A DNA stretch of 64,000 bases from Closterium sp. Naga37s-1 (Eukaryota > Streptophyta > Zygnematophyceae > Desmidiales > Closteriaceae): assembly GCA_947471745.1 (NCBI GenBank), contig CANJKZ010000403.1:17371-81370 (forward strand), written 5' to 3'. A model generated the notes under the pieces. The model did no database searches. It saw only the letters and a program-made list of their open reading frames with translations, and was not told the origin of the DNA. A program made the translations under genes and the position numbers. Positions 20,255 to 30,800 of the stretch are shown piece after piece (positions within the stretch are counted from its first letter, which is position 1; the number at the start of each line of letters is the position of its first letter).

Positions 20255-22307
20255 ATGGCTCGCTATCTCGTCGCTAGTTTGCTCATTCTCCTACTTGTGG
20301 CGTCTGTTGTTGACGCAGGTAACAGTAACGGCAATGGAAAGTCTGAGACCAAGGTTGAGAGCAAGCCCGAGACCAAGGTTGAGAGCAAGCCTGAGACCAA
20401 GGTTGAAAGCAAGCCTGCGAGCAAGGTCGAGAGCAAGCCCGAGAGCAAGCCCGAGAGCAAGCCCGAGAGCAAGCCTGAGAGCAAGCCTGAGAGCAAGCCT
20501 GAGAGCAAGCCTGAGAGCAAGCCTGAGAGCAAGCCTGAGAGCAAGCCTGAGAGCAAGCCTGAGAGCAAGCCTGAGAGCAAGCCTGAGAGCAAGCCTGAGA
20601 GCAAGCCTGAGAGCAAGCCTGAGAGCAAGGATGAGAGCAAGGATGAGAATCATGGAAAGGGTGAGAGCAATGGAAAGGGTGACGCGGAGGTTAAAAAACA
20701 GTCGTCGAAGAAAAGAGGGCACCTGTGCGTTGATGGGTGCGACTACGAGAAGGGCTCCTTTGACTACTGGAAGGTGCGTCAAGTTGCGGAGATTCTTTGC
20801 TTCTGCCAGTAGTCGATGGATCACCATGCTTGCAGCAAGTTTATGTCTAATTTCAAGATATGGTAATGCGAATGCCATCGTTGCTCTGCTTTCTCGCAAT
20901 AACCCCTTTCCGTGCGTTCCTTAACGCAGATTCCGGAGTACAAAGATTGCATGTCGAAGGCCACTAAGAACACCGCCCCCTGGTGCGCGTCTGGCGTGGT
21001 TAACGCCAAGGACTGCTGCGATCGCTGCAAGAGCCCCGGCACCACCCTGGACGGCAAGCCCTATGAATGCAAATACTGGGTGCACATCCCGTAAGCACCT
21101 ACCAAACTGTCGCGGCATTCTTTATTCAGCCTGTTCATGTCCTCGTTCGTATCGCCTGTTGATTTAGACGTATCGCCCCTCAGTGACCTTGGGTTAACAG
21201 CGTCATAACCTGTCGACGTACTTGTTCGCTTCCTTCCCGGCTCAATGTAAGTTGCTCGCACGTCTTCCCAACCCAATTCCTCTTAAGCTGGTTTCCTGAT
21301 CGTCGCTCCATTGCCCTATCGCTTTGCTCTTCGCTCTGTTTGTCGCTTTGCTACGCAGATCGTCGCCCAGCGAGGGCAAGTGCAACGGCAAGGATTGCGG
21401 CAAGTGCCTTCTCCTGCCGAACCTCGATTCCCTCACGCCCACTAAGAGCGACAAGAAGGGCTGCGGCGGAAAGAAGGTGCGCATCGGCAGGAACTGCCCC
21501 GTCGCCAATGACGACCCGCACTTTGTGGGCGCGCACAGCACGCGGTTCGACTTCAACGGGCTGCCCGAGAAGAACTTCTGCCTGTACACGGACCGCGCGG
21601 TCCACGTGAACATGGGCATGCGCGGGTACCTCGACTCGCGCTCCACGCAGAGCGCCGCCCTCGTCGTCAACGGCTCCGCCGTGCGCACCTGGATCCGCCA
21701 GCTCGCCGTCATGTGGACTGACGCCGACAGTGACAATACCGTCTCCGCTAAGCCCGCCGCCCACTCGCTGGTGCTGACGGCGCGCGACGGCAAGGAGCAG
21801 CTCCGCGGCGACTCCGGCTTCCTCGCGTCCGCCGAGATCGACGGCACGCCCCTCCCCCGCCTTACCCCGGGTGAGACTCGCAGCCTCGCGGGCGGCAAGT
21901 TGTCGCTTGAGTTCGTTGGGGAGGAGAAGACCGGACCGTACGACGTGGATCACTACTATCTGCGCCTCGACGGGCTTCTGGAGTTGGACCTGAAGTTGCG
22001 CCCCGCGCACCCTCTGTTGCAGACACCTGCCGACGCCCAGGTGCATATTAATGTGATGTTCACTGACGCGAGCGCGAGCAGCAGCGTGCACGGCGTGATG
22101 GGGCAGACGTACCGCGATGGCAGGGAGGCGCGCACGGTGGAGTTCTCTCGGCTCGCCGCGATGCTGCACCACCCCGTGTCCGCCGATGGCGCGGAGGGCA
22201 AGGGCTTCCTGGACGGGCAGGTGAAGGACTATGAGACCAGCGCCGTCACCTCCACTGACTGCCGCTTCTCCGCCTTCAACGGTCAGGAACTGCCCCTGTC
22301 TGCTTAA
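20255..22307 (+). CDS. Secreted SKPE-repeat protein with C-terminal Root_cap (LEA-like) domain, copy 1
   Basis: Three exons fit: 20255-20773, 20930-21090 and 21359-22307, with GTGCGT and GTAAGC donors, GCAG acceptors and matching phases, giving 542 residues. The start ATG has a good context (CACCATGG). Residues 1-21 are a signal peptide (MARYLVASLLILLLVASVVDA). Residues about 30-123 are charged repeats, first VESKPETK units and then about 16 SKPE units. Next come a Lys-rich part and a Cys-rich part (exon 2: CMSK, APWC, DCCDRC). Exon 3 carries NCPVANDDPHFVG, TRFDFNG, NFCLYTDRAVHVNMG and VHGVMGQTYR, the pattern of the plant Root_cap domain (PF06830; Arabidopsis LEA-related secreted proteins). 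Function in that family is not well defined; I infer an extracellular or cell-wall protein. Exon 3 is strongly GC-rich at third positions. Confidence 0.8.
20342..20645 (+). repeat. 12-bp coding minisatellite (AAGCCTGAGAGC) in the Root_cap-type gene
   Basis: Near-perfect 12-bp units encode SKPE; the 5' units use CCC and the rest CCT for Pro. Unit number differs between the duplicated copies. Other frames and the opposite strand also stay open (LLSG and RASL repeats), which is a by-product of the unit. Confidence 0.92.
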
Positions 22308-22680
22308 AGCGAAGACTTTGTGGAACCATAAATTTGTATTGTATACAGGGTGATTTGTTGCAGGTGGGTGTAACGGTATTAGTATTTTTATTAGTATTAT
22401 TTGATTTGTTGGCTATGTAAGAGAAGTAACCAATGGCTGGTTATGAATGATTGTGTTTTACCAATTAGGTTACCAATTCAAAGCTGAACCTTACGAGTAG
22501 TACATCTAGCATTAGCTCTGGAATGAAATATAATAATACAGAAATGTCACTCTTACTCAGAGAATGAGAATGATTTTGTCATGAAGAAGCAGGCCTGATC
22601 ATAGCCTAAGTCTTAGCCGAACACCTTTCCTCCATACCTTGCTGTGTTTTGCGTATCTGTTTCTTAGAAATCCAAAATCA
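22308..22680. other. 3' flank of the secreted-protein gene
   Basis: AT-rich sequence after the stop with 'ataaatttgtattgtat'-like signals that could serve 3' end formation. No gene seen. Confidence 0.5.
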
Positions 22681-23353
22681 TGTTTCAAATGAATAGCCAT
22701 TTGTGTTTACCCACCGTAGTTCTGTGTAGGCGATAGTGGGGTAGCCTGTATGGGCTCTGGATATCAGACAAAATCCGTCTGATGGTCTGAAAATCAGACA
22801 CGTTTTTATATATTCAAATGACTTTCCAGACAAACCATTTTTGCTCATCTGAAAAATAAGACCACGGGCTAATAGGCCGTCTGAGTATTCAGACAGCGAG
22901 TACAATTTCGTCTGAGACACAAAAGTTCCGAAGCATGCAAAGAGCTGGACATCGGGTTGATAGAGCCTGGATAAATTTGTTGTCTACAATTTCTCACGTG
23001 AAGTAGTTAGTCCTCCGCCGTTTTGGTACTCGTGACAAAGGTCAGGGTTCGATTCCTTCTGCCGCCACTGCATTCTAAACTTCGCTTTAAATCTGAAAAG
23101 GTTATCCATTAGAAAAATCGGACAAGTGTATATGTTTAGTCTAAAAATTCAGACAAGGGCCATTGTTTCATCTGAAAAATCAGACCATCTAAGATTGCTC
23201 GTATTTCCTTCAGACGAAAAGTTTTCTCCATTTTTTTTTTCAGACGGGCCAAAAACCTAGCCAGAGCCCTGTATGGGATATGACCCAATGTTAGGGTTAG
23301 TACTTGTACCCACAATTATTTCAATGCAGTCATCCTAGCTTCTCATTGTAACA
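22681..23353 (+). repeat. Copia LTR split by a TIR element
   Basis: 22681-22753 (TGTTTCAAATG ... taggcgatagtggggtagcc) and 23268-23353 (gttagggttagtacttgtaccc ... ATTGTAACA) together match the 126-132-bp LTRs at 5626 and 39761. The following TGGTTTCGGAG (23354) is the PBS. The gap is the element at 22754-23267. Confidence 0.75.
22754..23267. mobile_element. Non-autonomous TIR element (MITE-like) with TCAGAC repeats, 9-bp TSD
   Basis: Terminal inverted repeat GCTCTGG...CCAGAGC, flanked by CCTGTATGG at 22745-22753 and 23268-23276. Because of flanking G/C bases, 5- or 7-bp TSDs with longer TIRs are also possible. Inside are about eleven CAGAC/GTCTG motifs, most written TCAGAC, as in subterminal transposase-binding repeats. 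There is no transposase. At 23046-23056 GGTTCGATTCC matches an RNA polymerase III B box and is followed by a tRNA-3'-end-like stretch; no matching tRNA 5' half is visible. A 9-bp TSD would suit Mutator-like elements. Confidence 0.7.
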
Positions 23354-23383
23354 TGGTTTCGGAGTAGTAGGTCCATAGGACCC

Positions 23384-23426
<43 letters not shown>

Positions 23427-23477
23427 TTTCGGGCCCACCATTCCGACTGCGGTTACTGCGTTACCCCACTGCCCTAC
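23354..23477 (+). other. PBS and leader start of the split-LTR copia element, with a 41-T run
   Basis: TGGTTTCGGAG (PBS-like) is followed by leader sequence that matches the leader of the minus-strand fragment (rc of about 39660-39760). A run of 41 T lies at 23385-23425, where the relative has only about 5. The leader is interrupted by the element at 23478 and resumes for about 30 bp after 36401. Confidence 0.7.
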
Positions 23478-23586
23478 TGTCAAATGTTGTAGCCTGTAGT
23501 GAGGTTTGTCTTAGGGGGTACAAATGTTAGGGTTTGCTATATGTACCCCAACCCTCATCAATAACACAACACTTTCATTCTTGACA
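23478..23586 (+). repeat. 5' LTR of element C (109 bp)
   Basis: TGTCAAATG...TTCTTGACA. Contains 'ctatatgtacccc' and 'ttagggggtac' segments. Very short for an element carrying a full gag-pol complement. Confidence 0.92.
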
Positions 23587-23600
23587 TGGTATCACCTAGG
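23587..23600 (+). other. Primer-binding site of element C
   Basis: TGGTATCACCTAGG directly after the LTR. The first eight bases match the 3' end complement of plant initiator Met-tRNA, the usual copia primer. Confidence 0.7.
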
Positions 23601-23639
23601 TTAGGATCCTGTAGGATCCCGTTCTTCCCGCCCGAGCCT

Positions 23640-24504
23640 GACGCGCCTCACCAGTTCTGTCGCGTAGCTGTCGACACTCTCCCGTTCCGTGTCCCGTCCC
23701 GTCCTGAGCCCGTTCCGTCGCGCGCGTTCCCTCTGCGCCCGCCCGTTAGCGCCCGCCCGTTCGCGCCCGTCTCGCGTGCCCGTTAGGCTGCCGCCACGCC
23801 TGCCCGTTAGGCCCGCCGCGGGCCCTGCCTTCGCGCCGCCGCGCCTGCCCGTTACGCCCACCGCGGGCCCTGTCTTCGCGCTGCCGCGCCTGCCCGTTAG
23901 GTCGCCGCCGTGCCTGCCCGTTAGGCTGCCGCCGCGCCTGCCCGTTAGGCCCGTCGAGGGCCCTGCCTTCGCGCCGCCGCGCCTGCCCGTTACGCCCACC
24001 GCGGGCCCTGTCTTCGCGCCGCCGCGTCTGCCCGTTAGGCCGCCGCCGCGCCTGCCAGTTAGGCTGCCGCCGCGCCTGTTCGTTAGGCCCGTCGAGGGCC
24101 CTGCCTTTCGCGCCCGTCGCGGGCCCCGCCCTAGCCTCTCGCCGCGCCTGCTCGTTAGGCCCGCCGCGGGCCCTCCCTTACAGCCGCCGCGCCTGCCCGT
24201 ACCGCCCGGCGCCGCGCCTGCTCGTTAGGCACGCCGCGGGTCCTCCCTTACAGCCGCCGTGGGCCCTCCCTTACAGCCGCCGCGCCTGCCAGTTCAGCCA
24301 GCCGCCGCGCCTCCTCGTTAAGTCCGTTGCGGGCCCGCTCGTTGGGCCCTTCCTTCGCACCGCTGCGCCTACTCGTTCAGTCCGCCGCGGGACCGCCCCT
24401 AGCCCCGTTGCGCCCGCGTTTTGCGCCCGTCACGGACTTGCCCTAGCCGCCCACCGTCCCTACCAGTGCCACCCGCCGCCGGACTTGTCGCTTCTACTTA
24501 CACT
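23640..24504 (+). repeat. GC-rich leader repeats of element C
   Basis: Imperfect repeats of 'cgcctgcccgttaggc' and 'cgcgggccctgccttc' modules with periods of about 20-60 bp fill the leader. Frames stay open because of composition; no conserved protein is encoded. The gag ATG follows at 24505. Confidence 0.8.
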
Positions 24505-26155
24505 ATGGCGACCCCTAGGGTTCTTCGCTTTGACGCTGACAGTAGACCGCTCGAGTTTCCGGTCTGGCTCCTACGCGCGCGTCGCCTTTTAGAGAGTCAG
24601 GTTTAGGCGGGCGAGTCCCTTTGGGCGCACGCTACTGGTGACCTTCCAGCGCCCGACGACCCTACGCCTTTAGGCACCGCCAATGACGACGCAGCCAGGG
24701 ACCGCTTTACCCGCCAGCGTGCTGACCTGACGGCGTGGAAGTCGCGTGACGCTGCGGCCTGCATCGCTCTTAGCAGCCTCCTCCCTGAGTTTGAGGAGGC
24801 CCACTTCACTCAGGTTCGCACTGCTAGTGAGTTCCTGACTGCGATTAAGGCCCGCTACGCTACTCCCACCACTGTCTCTCTTGGCCGACTCTTCCTACCG
24901 TTCCTGTTCCCTGACCTCGCCTCGTTTGAGCGCTCTGCTGACTTGATTGCTCACCTCCGCTCGCTTGATTCTAGCTACCGCGCTGCTTGCACTGAGGCAC
25001 AGCTTGCACTGCTTCCTCCCCCCATGGCGATTACTATCTATTTCATCGCCACTAGCCTCCCTGGCCGCATTGCCTCGGTCCGTGATACGCTTCTCCTGAA
25101 GCACCCTAGTGAGCTCACTATCGAGGTCCTTGAGTCTGCGCTCAAGGACGTCGAGAGCAACCTCCGCTCCGTAGCCTCCGCCTCTGGTGCTGTGCCCCCT
25201 CCACTGTTCCACGGGTGCACTGTCCCTCAGCTGCCCACCTTTACAGCCTCTCTCGCCACTGCTGCTACTGACGTGACCGCAGCTGCTGTTACGACTTCTT
25301 CGCGGTCTCGAGGTAGAGGTGGCAAGAGGGGCGGTCAGGGTACAGGTGGCGGCGGCGGTGGAGGCGTTGGCGGCGGAGGTGGCGGGGGTGGCGTGCCGAC
25401 TGGTGGCGGAGGGAGCGCAGGGCCTGGAGAGGCGTCTCGTGCAGCGGCCAGTGACTCCCCTACTGCAGCTGGTGGAGGCGACACCCACCTTCTGGTCAGC
25501 CGGCCGCGGCGGGTGGAGCAGCGGCGTGGTACCTGGCCCAGTGGCAGCAGCAGCTGCAGCAGCAGCAGCCCCTCCCCTCGCAGCAGCCCTCGCAGCAGCA
25601 GCGGCAGCAGCAAGTTTCGGGGCCAGGACAGCGCCAGCCCCAGCGAGGTGTTGTACACCCTTCGTGCACCTATCAGCTTTTGACAGGTGCTCGCCGAGGC
25701 CAGCCTTGTGGCCGCACCCACCCTCCTGGTCAGTGTTTTTCTCAGCTCACTGACACAGTTCGCTTGGCCTTCGGCGTTGGCGGCCCTGCCCTTGACTGGT
25801 TTCCTCTTGTTGAGACGTACAGCTCCGCTCTTTGGGGCATGTCAGCTTCTCAGTTGGTTGATCTCTTAAGAACTCCTCATGCTATGTATGCTGTTGTTGA
25901 CTCTAGTGCTTCTGACTCTGTTTACTCGAGTGTTGTTAGCTTAGGTGCTAGTCTTGCTGAGTTGCCTGTTGGTAGTGTAGGCACTTGTGTAGACACTAGT
26001 CCAGGAGCTACTTCGGAGGACACTTCGCTGTCTTTCACTTTGGACTCTGGGGCTTCGCACTGCTTCTTCCGGGACCACACGACACTTACTCCGCTTCTGG
26101 CGCCGGTCTCTGTGGCTTTGGCTGATCCCACCTCGGGACCAGTCACTGCTCGCTA
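24505..26155 (+). pseudogene. Element C gag, gag finger and protease (broken)
   Basis: Gag starts at ATG 24505 (MATPRVLRFDADSRPLEF). TAG at 24604-24606 interrupts it after 33 codons, and the same frame then continues through a copia gag core (LGRLFLPFLFPD, ITIYFIATSLPGR) and a Gly-rich linker to 25683. The next part lies in another frame: a Gln-rich stretch, the finger (C-X13-C-X3-H-X4-C, about 25660-25735), and the protease start LDSGASHCFFRD near 26042. The shift between frames (about 25460-25540) could be an indel or a programmed gag-pol shift; the lack of one in elements A and B favours an indel. The frame is cut at 26155 by element D and resumes at 31876. Confidence 0.85.
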
Positions 26156-26412
26156 TGTTGGAGTAGGCTAGAGCTCGCTCTGGCCTTTATTTTGGTGTTC
26201 TCTTATCATTCCACCATGCTGAGAGCGAGTTATGCTTCCAGGTTCAATTTAGGTTCATTTCGTAGCTATAGTACAAACTGAACACACCCTAAGTTCAATT
26301 AGGGTTTCCAATTCCTTTCTAGACTTGTATCTCGACACTTCTTTCCTAATACAATTTTCTCTCGCTACCTTCTCTCTTCATAGCCATGGCTACCACACTC
26401 TCAGTTTTAACA
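26156..26412 (+). repeat. 5' LTR of element D (257 bp)
   Basis: TG...CA boundaries and the PBS follow directly. A base unique to this copy ('gctgag' near 26220, 'gcttag' in the other three D LTRs) must have arisen after the duplication. Confidence 0.93.
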
Positions 26413-27806
26413 TGGTATCTAGAGCCAAATCCTTGGCGTTTTGTCCCAATCTATATCTCTTAGTACGGTTTAGGCCTTAGGCATCCGGCGCGCCACTTTT
26501 TACCTAGTCGAAAATTATCTTCCCTAGTATTTCGACCCTTAAAGTTCTTCTTTTTTTTTTTCAATCACGGAACCTTCCATCCATCACCCGAGGTCTCCCT
26601 GCCTAGTCACGCGCCCCGTCCCCTAGTCGCGCGCCCTGTCTCGTCGTCGCGCCGCCCTCCCCCCCCCCCCACCTCGTCGCGCGCCCTACTCACCGCCGCG
26701 TCGCGCGCCCTGCCCGTCGTCGACGTGCGCGGCCGCGTCGACGGCGACGTGCGCGGCCTCCCCGCCGTCGATGCGCGCGCGCGTCTTGCCCACCGCCCTC
26801 CATCTCCTTGGCCACCCTTCCCTCCTCCCAGCCACCCTTCCTTACCCTCTCGTGGGCGGCCTGCCACACCTCCCTGCAGGCGCCTTCCCCTCCCCCCCGT
26901 GGTGCGCCTTCTTCTGCCGTTTCTGCACCACCTCCTCCTTCTCCCCTCACCCCATCCGCCTCTTCACCCTCCTCCTCCTCTCCTCATTCCTTCCTCCCTT
27001 CCGTGCCTTTCCTCCCTTCCTCCACCTCCTTCCCCTCCGCATCTGCCACCTGGCTGCGTGTTACTGATTGCCACTTGGTGATCGTGACCCTACTTCCTCC
27101 CCACACTCCGCTCCTTCACCCTCCTCCTCCTCTTCTCTCTCCCTCTATTTCCCCCACCCTCTCACCTCTTCCTCCGCCTCTCTTCTCTCCCTATCTGCTG
27201 CAGCTGGTAGCTGTCCGTGTTTCGTCGCCTTCCACACCTTTCCTCCTCCTCGTATTTCTCCCCTCAGCGGCGCAGCAGCAGACTACTTCGCCGCTATCCC
27301 TCCTCCTCGTATTTCTCCCCTCAGCGGCGCAGCAGCAGACTACTTCGTCGCTATCCCTCCTCCTCGTATTTCTCCCCTCAGCGGCGCAGCAGCAGACTCG
27401 TTCGCCCCTATCCCTCCTCCTCGTATTTCTCCCCTCAGCGGCGCAGCAGCAGACTACCCCGCCGTTTTCCCTCCTCCTCTTATGTCTCCCCTCAGCGGCG
27501 CAGCAGCAGACTCTTCGTCGCTATCCCTCCTCCTCGTATTTCTCCCCTCAGCGGCGCAGCAGCAGACTCCTTCGCCCCTATCCCTCCTCCTCGTATTTCT
27601 CCCCTCAGCGGCGCAGCAGCAGACTACCCCGTCGTTTCCCCTCCTCCTCTTATGTCTCCCCTCAGCGGCGCAGCAGCAGACTACTTCGTCGTTATCCCTC
27701 CTCCTCTTATTTCTCCCCTCAACGGCTCAGCAGCTGACTACATCGCCCCTATTCCTCCTCCTCTTTTCTCTCTCCAACACTGCTTTACTGCTATCCCCTC
27801 CCCCAT
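26413..27806 (+). repeat. Leader of element D with eight-fold minisatellite in the gag position
   Basis: After the PBS come a C-run, a GC-rich stretch of 'gtcgcgcgccc' repeats and pyrimidine-rich sequence. From about 27240 to 27760 a unit of about 57-63 bp (tcctcctcgtatttctcccc + tcagcggcgcagcagcag + actacttcg...) repeats about eight times. It is open in all three forward frames (for example ISPLSGAAADYF or LLLVFLPSAAQQQT). I find no copia gag core or Cys/His finger, so either gag is this repeat or it is missing. Confidence 0.75.
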
Positions 27807-30800
27807 ATGGGGCCTCTTCTCGCTCTTACCTCTCTTCCTCTGCGCTTCCGTCCTCACCCTTCTCCCGCCGTACCTCCTCTCCTACCATTGCCTTCCCTAC
27901 TCTCCGCCCCCTTCGCTGCCCCTTCCTCCCCTTCCGCCCTTCCTACTTGCCGTTGTACCTCCCCTCTTCTCCACCCCTCTTCTTGGATTCCGCTATCCCA
28001 TCAGCGTCGCCGCTCTTCTGCCGTTGTAACCTCTGGTTTTGGCTCACTGGCCTCTGTTTTCAGTGTGACCATGCCATCTCAGGATAGCATCCTTGGTGCT
28101 TCTCCTCTTATGGACCCTCGCTTTCTCGTTCCATTTTCTCCACCCGTTCAAAGCACTGCTTCTCACTCTCCCAGCCCTACGGCTGCCGCTCTCTCACTTC
28201 CTCGCACCTTGGATTTTGTCCTTGACAGTGCTGCTACTGACTCTGTCTTTCGTGATGCTGGTGTTCTTCGCAATTTTCCTCGTCCCCTCTCTATTGATGG
28301 GGCTGGGGAGACCATGACCATGATCTGCATAGGCACTTCCTCTCTTCCCTGTCCTGCCTCTCCCTCTGGCGCTGTTACTGGCCTTTATGTTCCCTCTTGC
28401 CGTCATAACCTCCTATCCCTTCCTGCCCTTCAACGCCTCGGTGTACGAGTGCTCTTCCCCGCAGGTGCACTCTATTGTGATCTTCATTACCACGACCGGC
28501 ACCTCGCTCGTTTCACCCTTTCTCCTACTACTCGCCTCTACACCCTTTGTGTTCCCCTCCCCTCATCTGTCCACCACACTTCCTCTTCTTCTGTCCCTCC
28601 CGTCTCCTCTTGCGACTGTCGCTCTCTCACCCAACCTACCCTTCTTCTCCATCATCGCCTTGGCCACCCCAACTTCCCTCTCCTTCGCAGCATGGTCAAC
28701 TCGAAGCTGCTTCATGATCTCCCTTCCTCTCTCCCGCCCCTTCCCCCCTCTCCCGCTCCTCCATGCACCCCTTGTGTTCAAGCTAAGCTCTCCCAATCTC
28801 CCCATCCTTCTTCCCCTTCTGCCTCCCCCAAACCCCTTGATCTTGTGCATATGGACCTCTGGGGTCCCTCTCCCATTGCCTCCCGTCAGGGTCATCGCTA
28901 TTTTCTTCTTCTCGTCGATGACCATTCTCGCTTTGCCACTGTCTATCCCCTCCGCGCCAAATCTGACGCCCCCTCCCTCATCATTCGCTGGGCTGAGCAG
29001 GCGCGTCTTCGCTTTGGCCGCCCTGTCACGCGCCTCCACTCTGATGGTGGTGGCGAGTTCTTTAACCACTCTCTTTCTTCTTACTGCTCCTCTCATGGCA
29101 TTCGCCAAACCTCCACCCTTCCGCATTCTCCTGAAAAAAATGGTGTTGCCGAGCGTCGTATTCGCACTCTCACGGAGATCACCCGCTGTCTCCTTACGCA
29201 TGCTTCTGCTCCCCACTCTCTTTGGAGCTACGCTCTTGTTCACGCCACTCTTCTTTCTAACCTTCGCCCTCATCCCCTTCGCTCTTCCATTACACCCTTT
29301 CAGCTCTGGACTGGCCGCCAGCCTTCTGCCCGCCCTCTTCGGGTGTGGGGCTGTGTCGCTCATGTCCTCATCAATCCCGCTGATCGGGCGCGTCAGGGTG
29401 GGAAGCTCGCTCCCAAGACGCAGCTTTGTGCGTTTATTGGTATCAACTCTAACTCTCCTGGCTACCTTTTCTATGCTCCCTCCTCTCAGCAGCTCATTCG
29501 CAGCCAGGATGTCATCTTTGATGAGACTCGATCTCCATTCCTCACTCCCCCTCCCACCCCACCTGCTCCCTCTCTCCATTGGTCTGACTTTGATCCGCTG
29601 CCCTCTGCTGCTCCCTCTCCTCCTCCCCTTCCTCTTGCCCCTGCTCCACCTCCCCTGCCTGCCTCCTCCACTCCCCCCTCCGCTGTCATCTCTGGCATCT
29701 CTCCTCCTGCCTCTTCATCTTCTGCTCCCATGTCCCCTCCCTCATCACCTCCTTCTGCTACCCTCCCTTCTGCACCTGCCCCCCCACCCTCTCCCCGTCT
29801 CACCCGCTCCATGACCCGTGCAATGTCCAATTTTCAACACTCTGCTCTCTTTACTCGTCTCTCTCCCTCTCAGAACGTTGATCTTCTCGAAGATCGCTTT
29901 GAGGAGCTTTTCTCTGTTCATCCTGTTTCACCCCTCCTCTGTGTCACCATTGGCGACTTCTCCAATTCTCCGACTCTTCTCTCCGTTGACACTGCCGCTA
30001 TTCCCACCCCTCAGACCTATTCCGAGGCAGTGTCTGGCTTTCATGCAACTGAGTGGATGGCTGCCATCATTGCCGAGTGTGAGGCATTCACTAGGACTCA
30101 CTCTTACGTTGACTCTGTCCCCCCCCCTGGCGCCACCATTGTGAAGGGCAAATGGGTCTTTCGTGTCAAACAGCTGCCTGGGGAGCTCCCTGTCTTCAAA
30201 GCCCGTTACTGCGCCAAAGGCTTCACCCAACGTGAAGGCATTGACTACTTTGCCACTTACTCCCCCACTGCCCGTCTCCCCACTCTTCGCCTCCTTCTTG
30301 ATCTAGGCGCCCGCTGGAATTGGGAGATTCACTCTATGGATGTCTCCAATGCCTTTCTCCAAGGCGAGCTTCATGAACGCATTTTCCTTGAGCGCCCCGC
30401 TGGCTTTCCTCGCCCCTTCCCTCCAGGCACTGTCTGGGAGCTGAAGCGCCCAGTGTATGGTCTTAAGCAGGCCCCACGCGAGTGGCATGCTAAGCTTGCC
30501 TCCACTCTTCACTCTCTTGGCTTCTCCACCTCCTCTTCCGACCCCAGTCTCTTCATTCGCACTTCCCCCCACAGGGTTTACATTCTTGCCTACGTCGATG
30601 ACTTGGTGCTCCTCGCTGAAGATTCTGCCGACATTGCCGCTGTCAAGCTAGCCCTCCAGGCACGTCTCCTGTGCAAGGATCTTGGCGAGCTTCGCCACTA
30701 CCTTGGCATGGAGATTCGTCGCGATCGTACTGCGCGCACCATCTCTCTCTCTCAATCTTTCTACATCCACTCCATCCTTGAACGCTTTGAAATGTCACAG

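Noticed and set aside
20263..20899. Long antisense frames with LLSG or ALRL repeats opposite the SKPE array
   Set aside because: A 12-bp unit without stops in any frame makes long frames in all six; no start context, splice support or domain.
21351..22172. 273-codon minus-strand frame opposite exon 3 of the secreted-protein gene
   Set aside because: Mirror of a GC-rich third-position coding exon; the plus strand has the recognised domain.
23030..23070. A complete tRNA gene
   Set aside because: Only a T-arm/B-box-like piece and 3' end are present; no pairing acceptor 5' strand, D-arm or anticodon arm could be placed.
23689..24228. 179-codon Arg/Pro-rich frame in the element C leader
   Set aside because: Tandem GC-rich leader repeat upstream of the gag ATG; no homologous protein in other elements.
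27068..28087. Three overlapping plus-strand frames of 270-339 codons over the element D leader
   Set aside because: They all read the same ~60-bp minisatellite; kept as a repeat, not as three genes.
28563..29579. 338-codon minus-strand frame inside element D Pol
   Set aside because: Shadow of the Pol frame in pyrimidine-rich DNA; Arg/Gly-rich with no domain.
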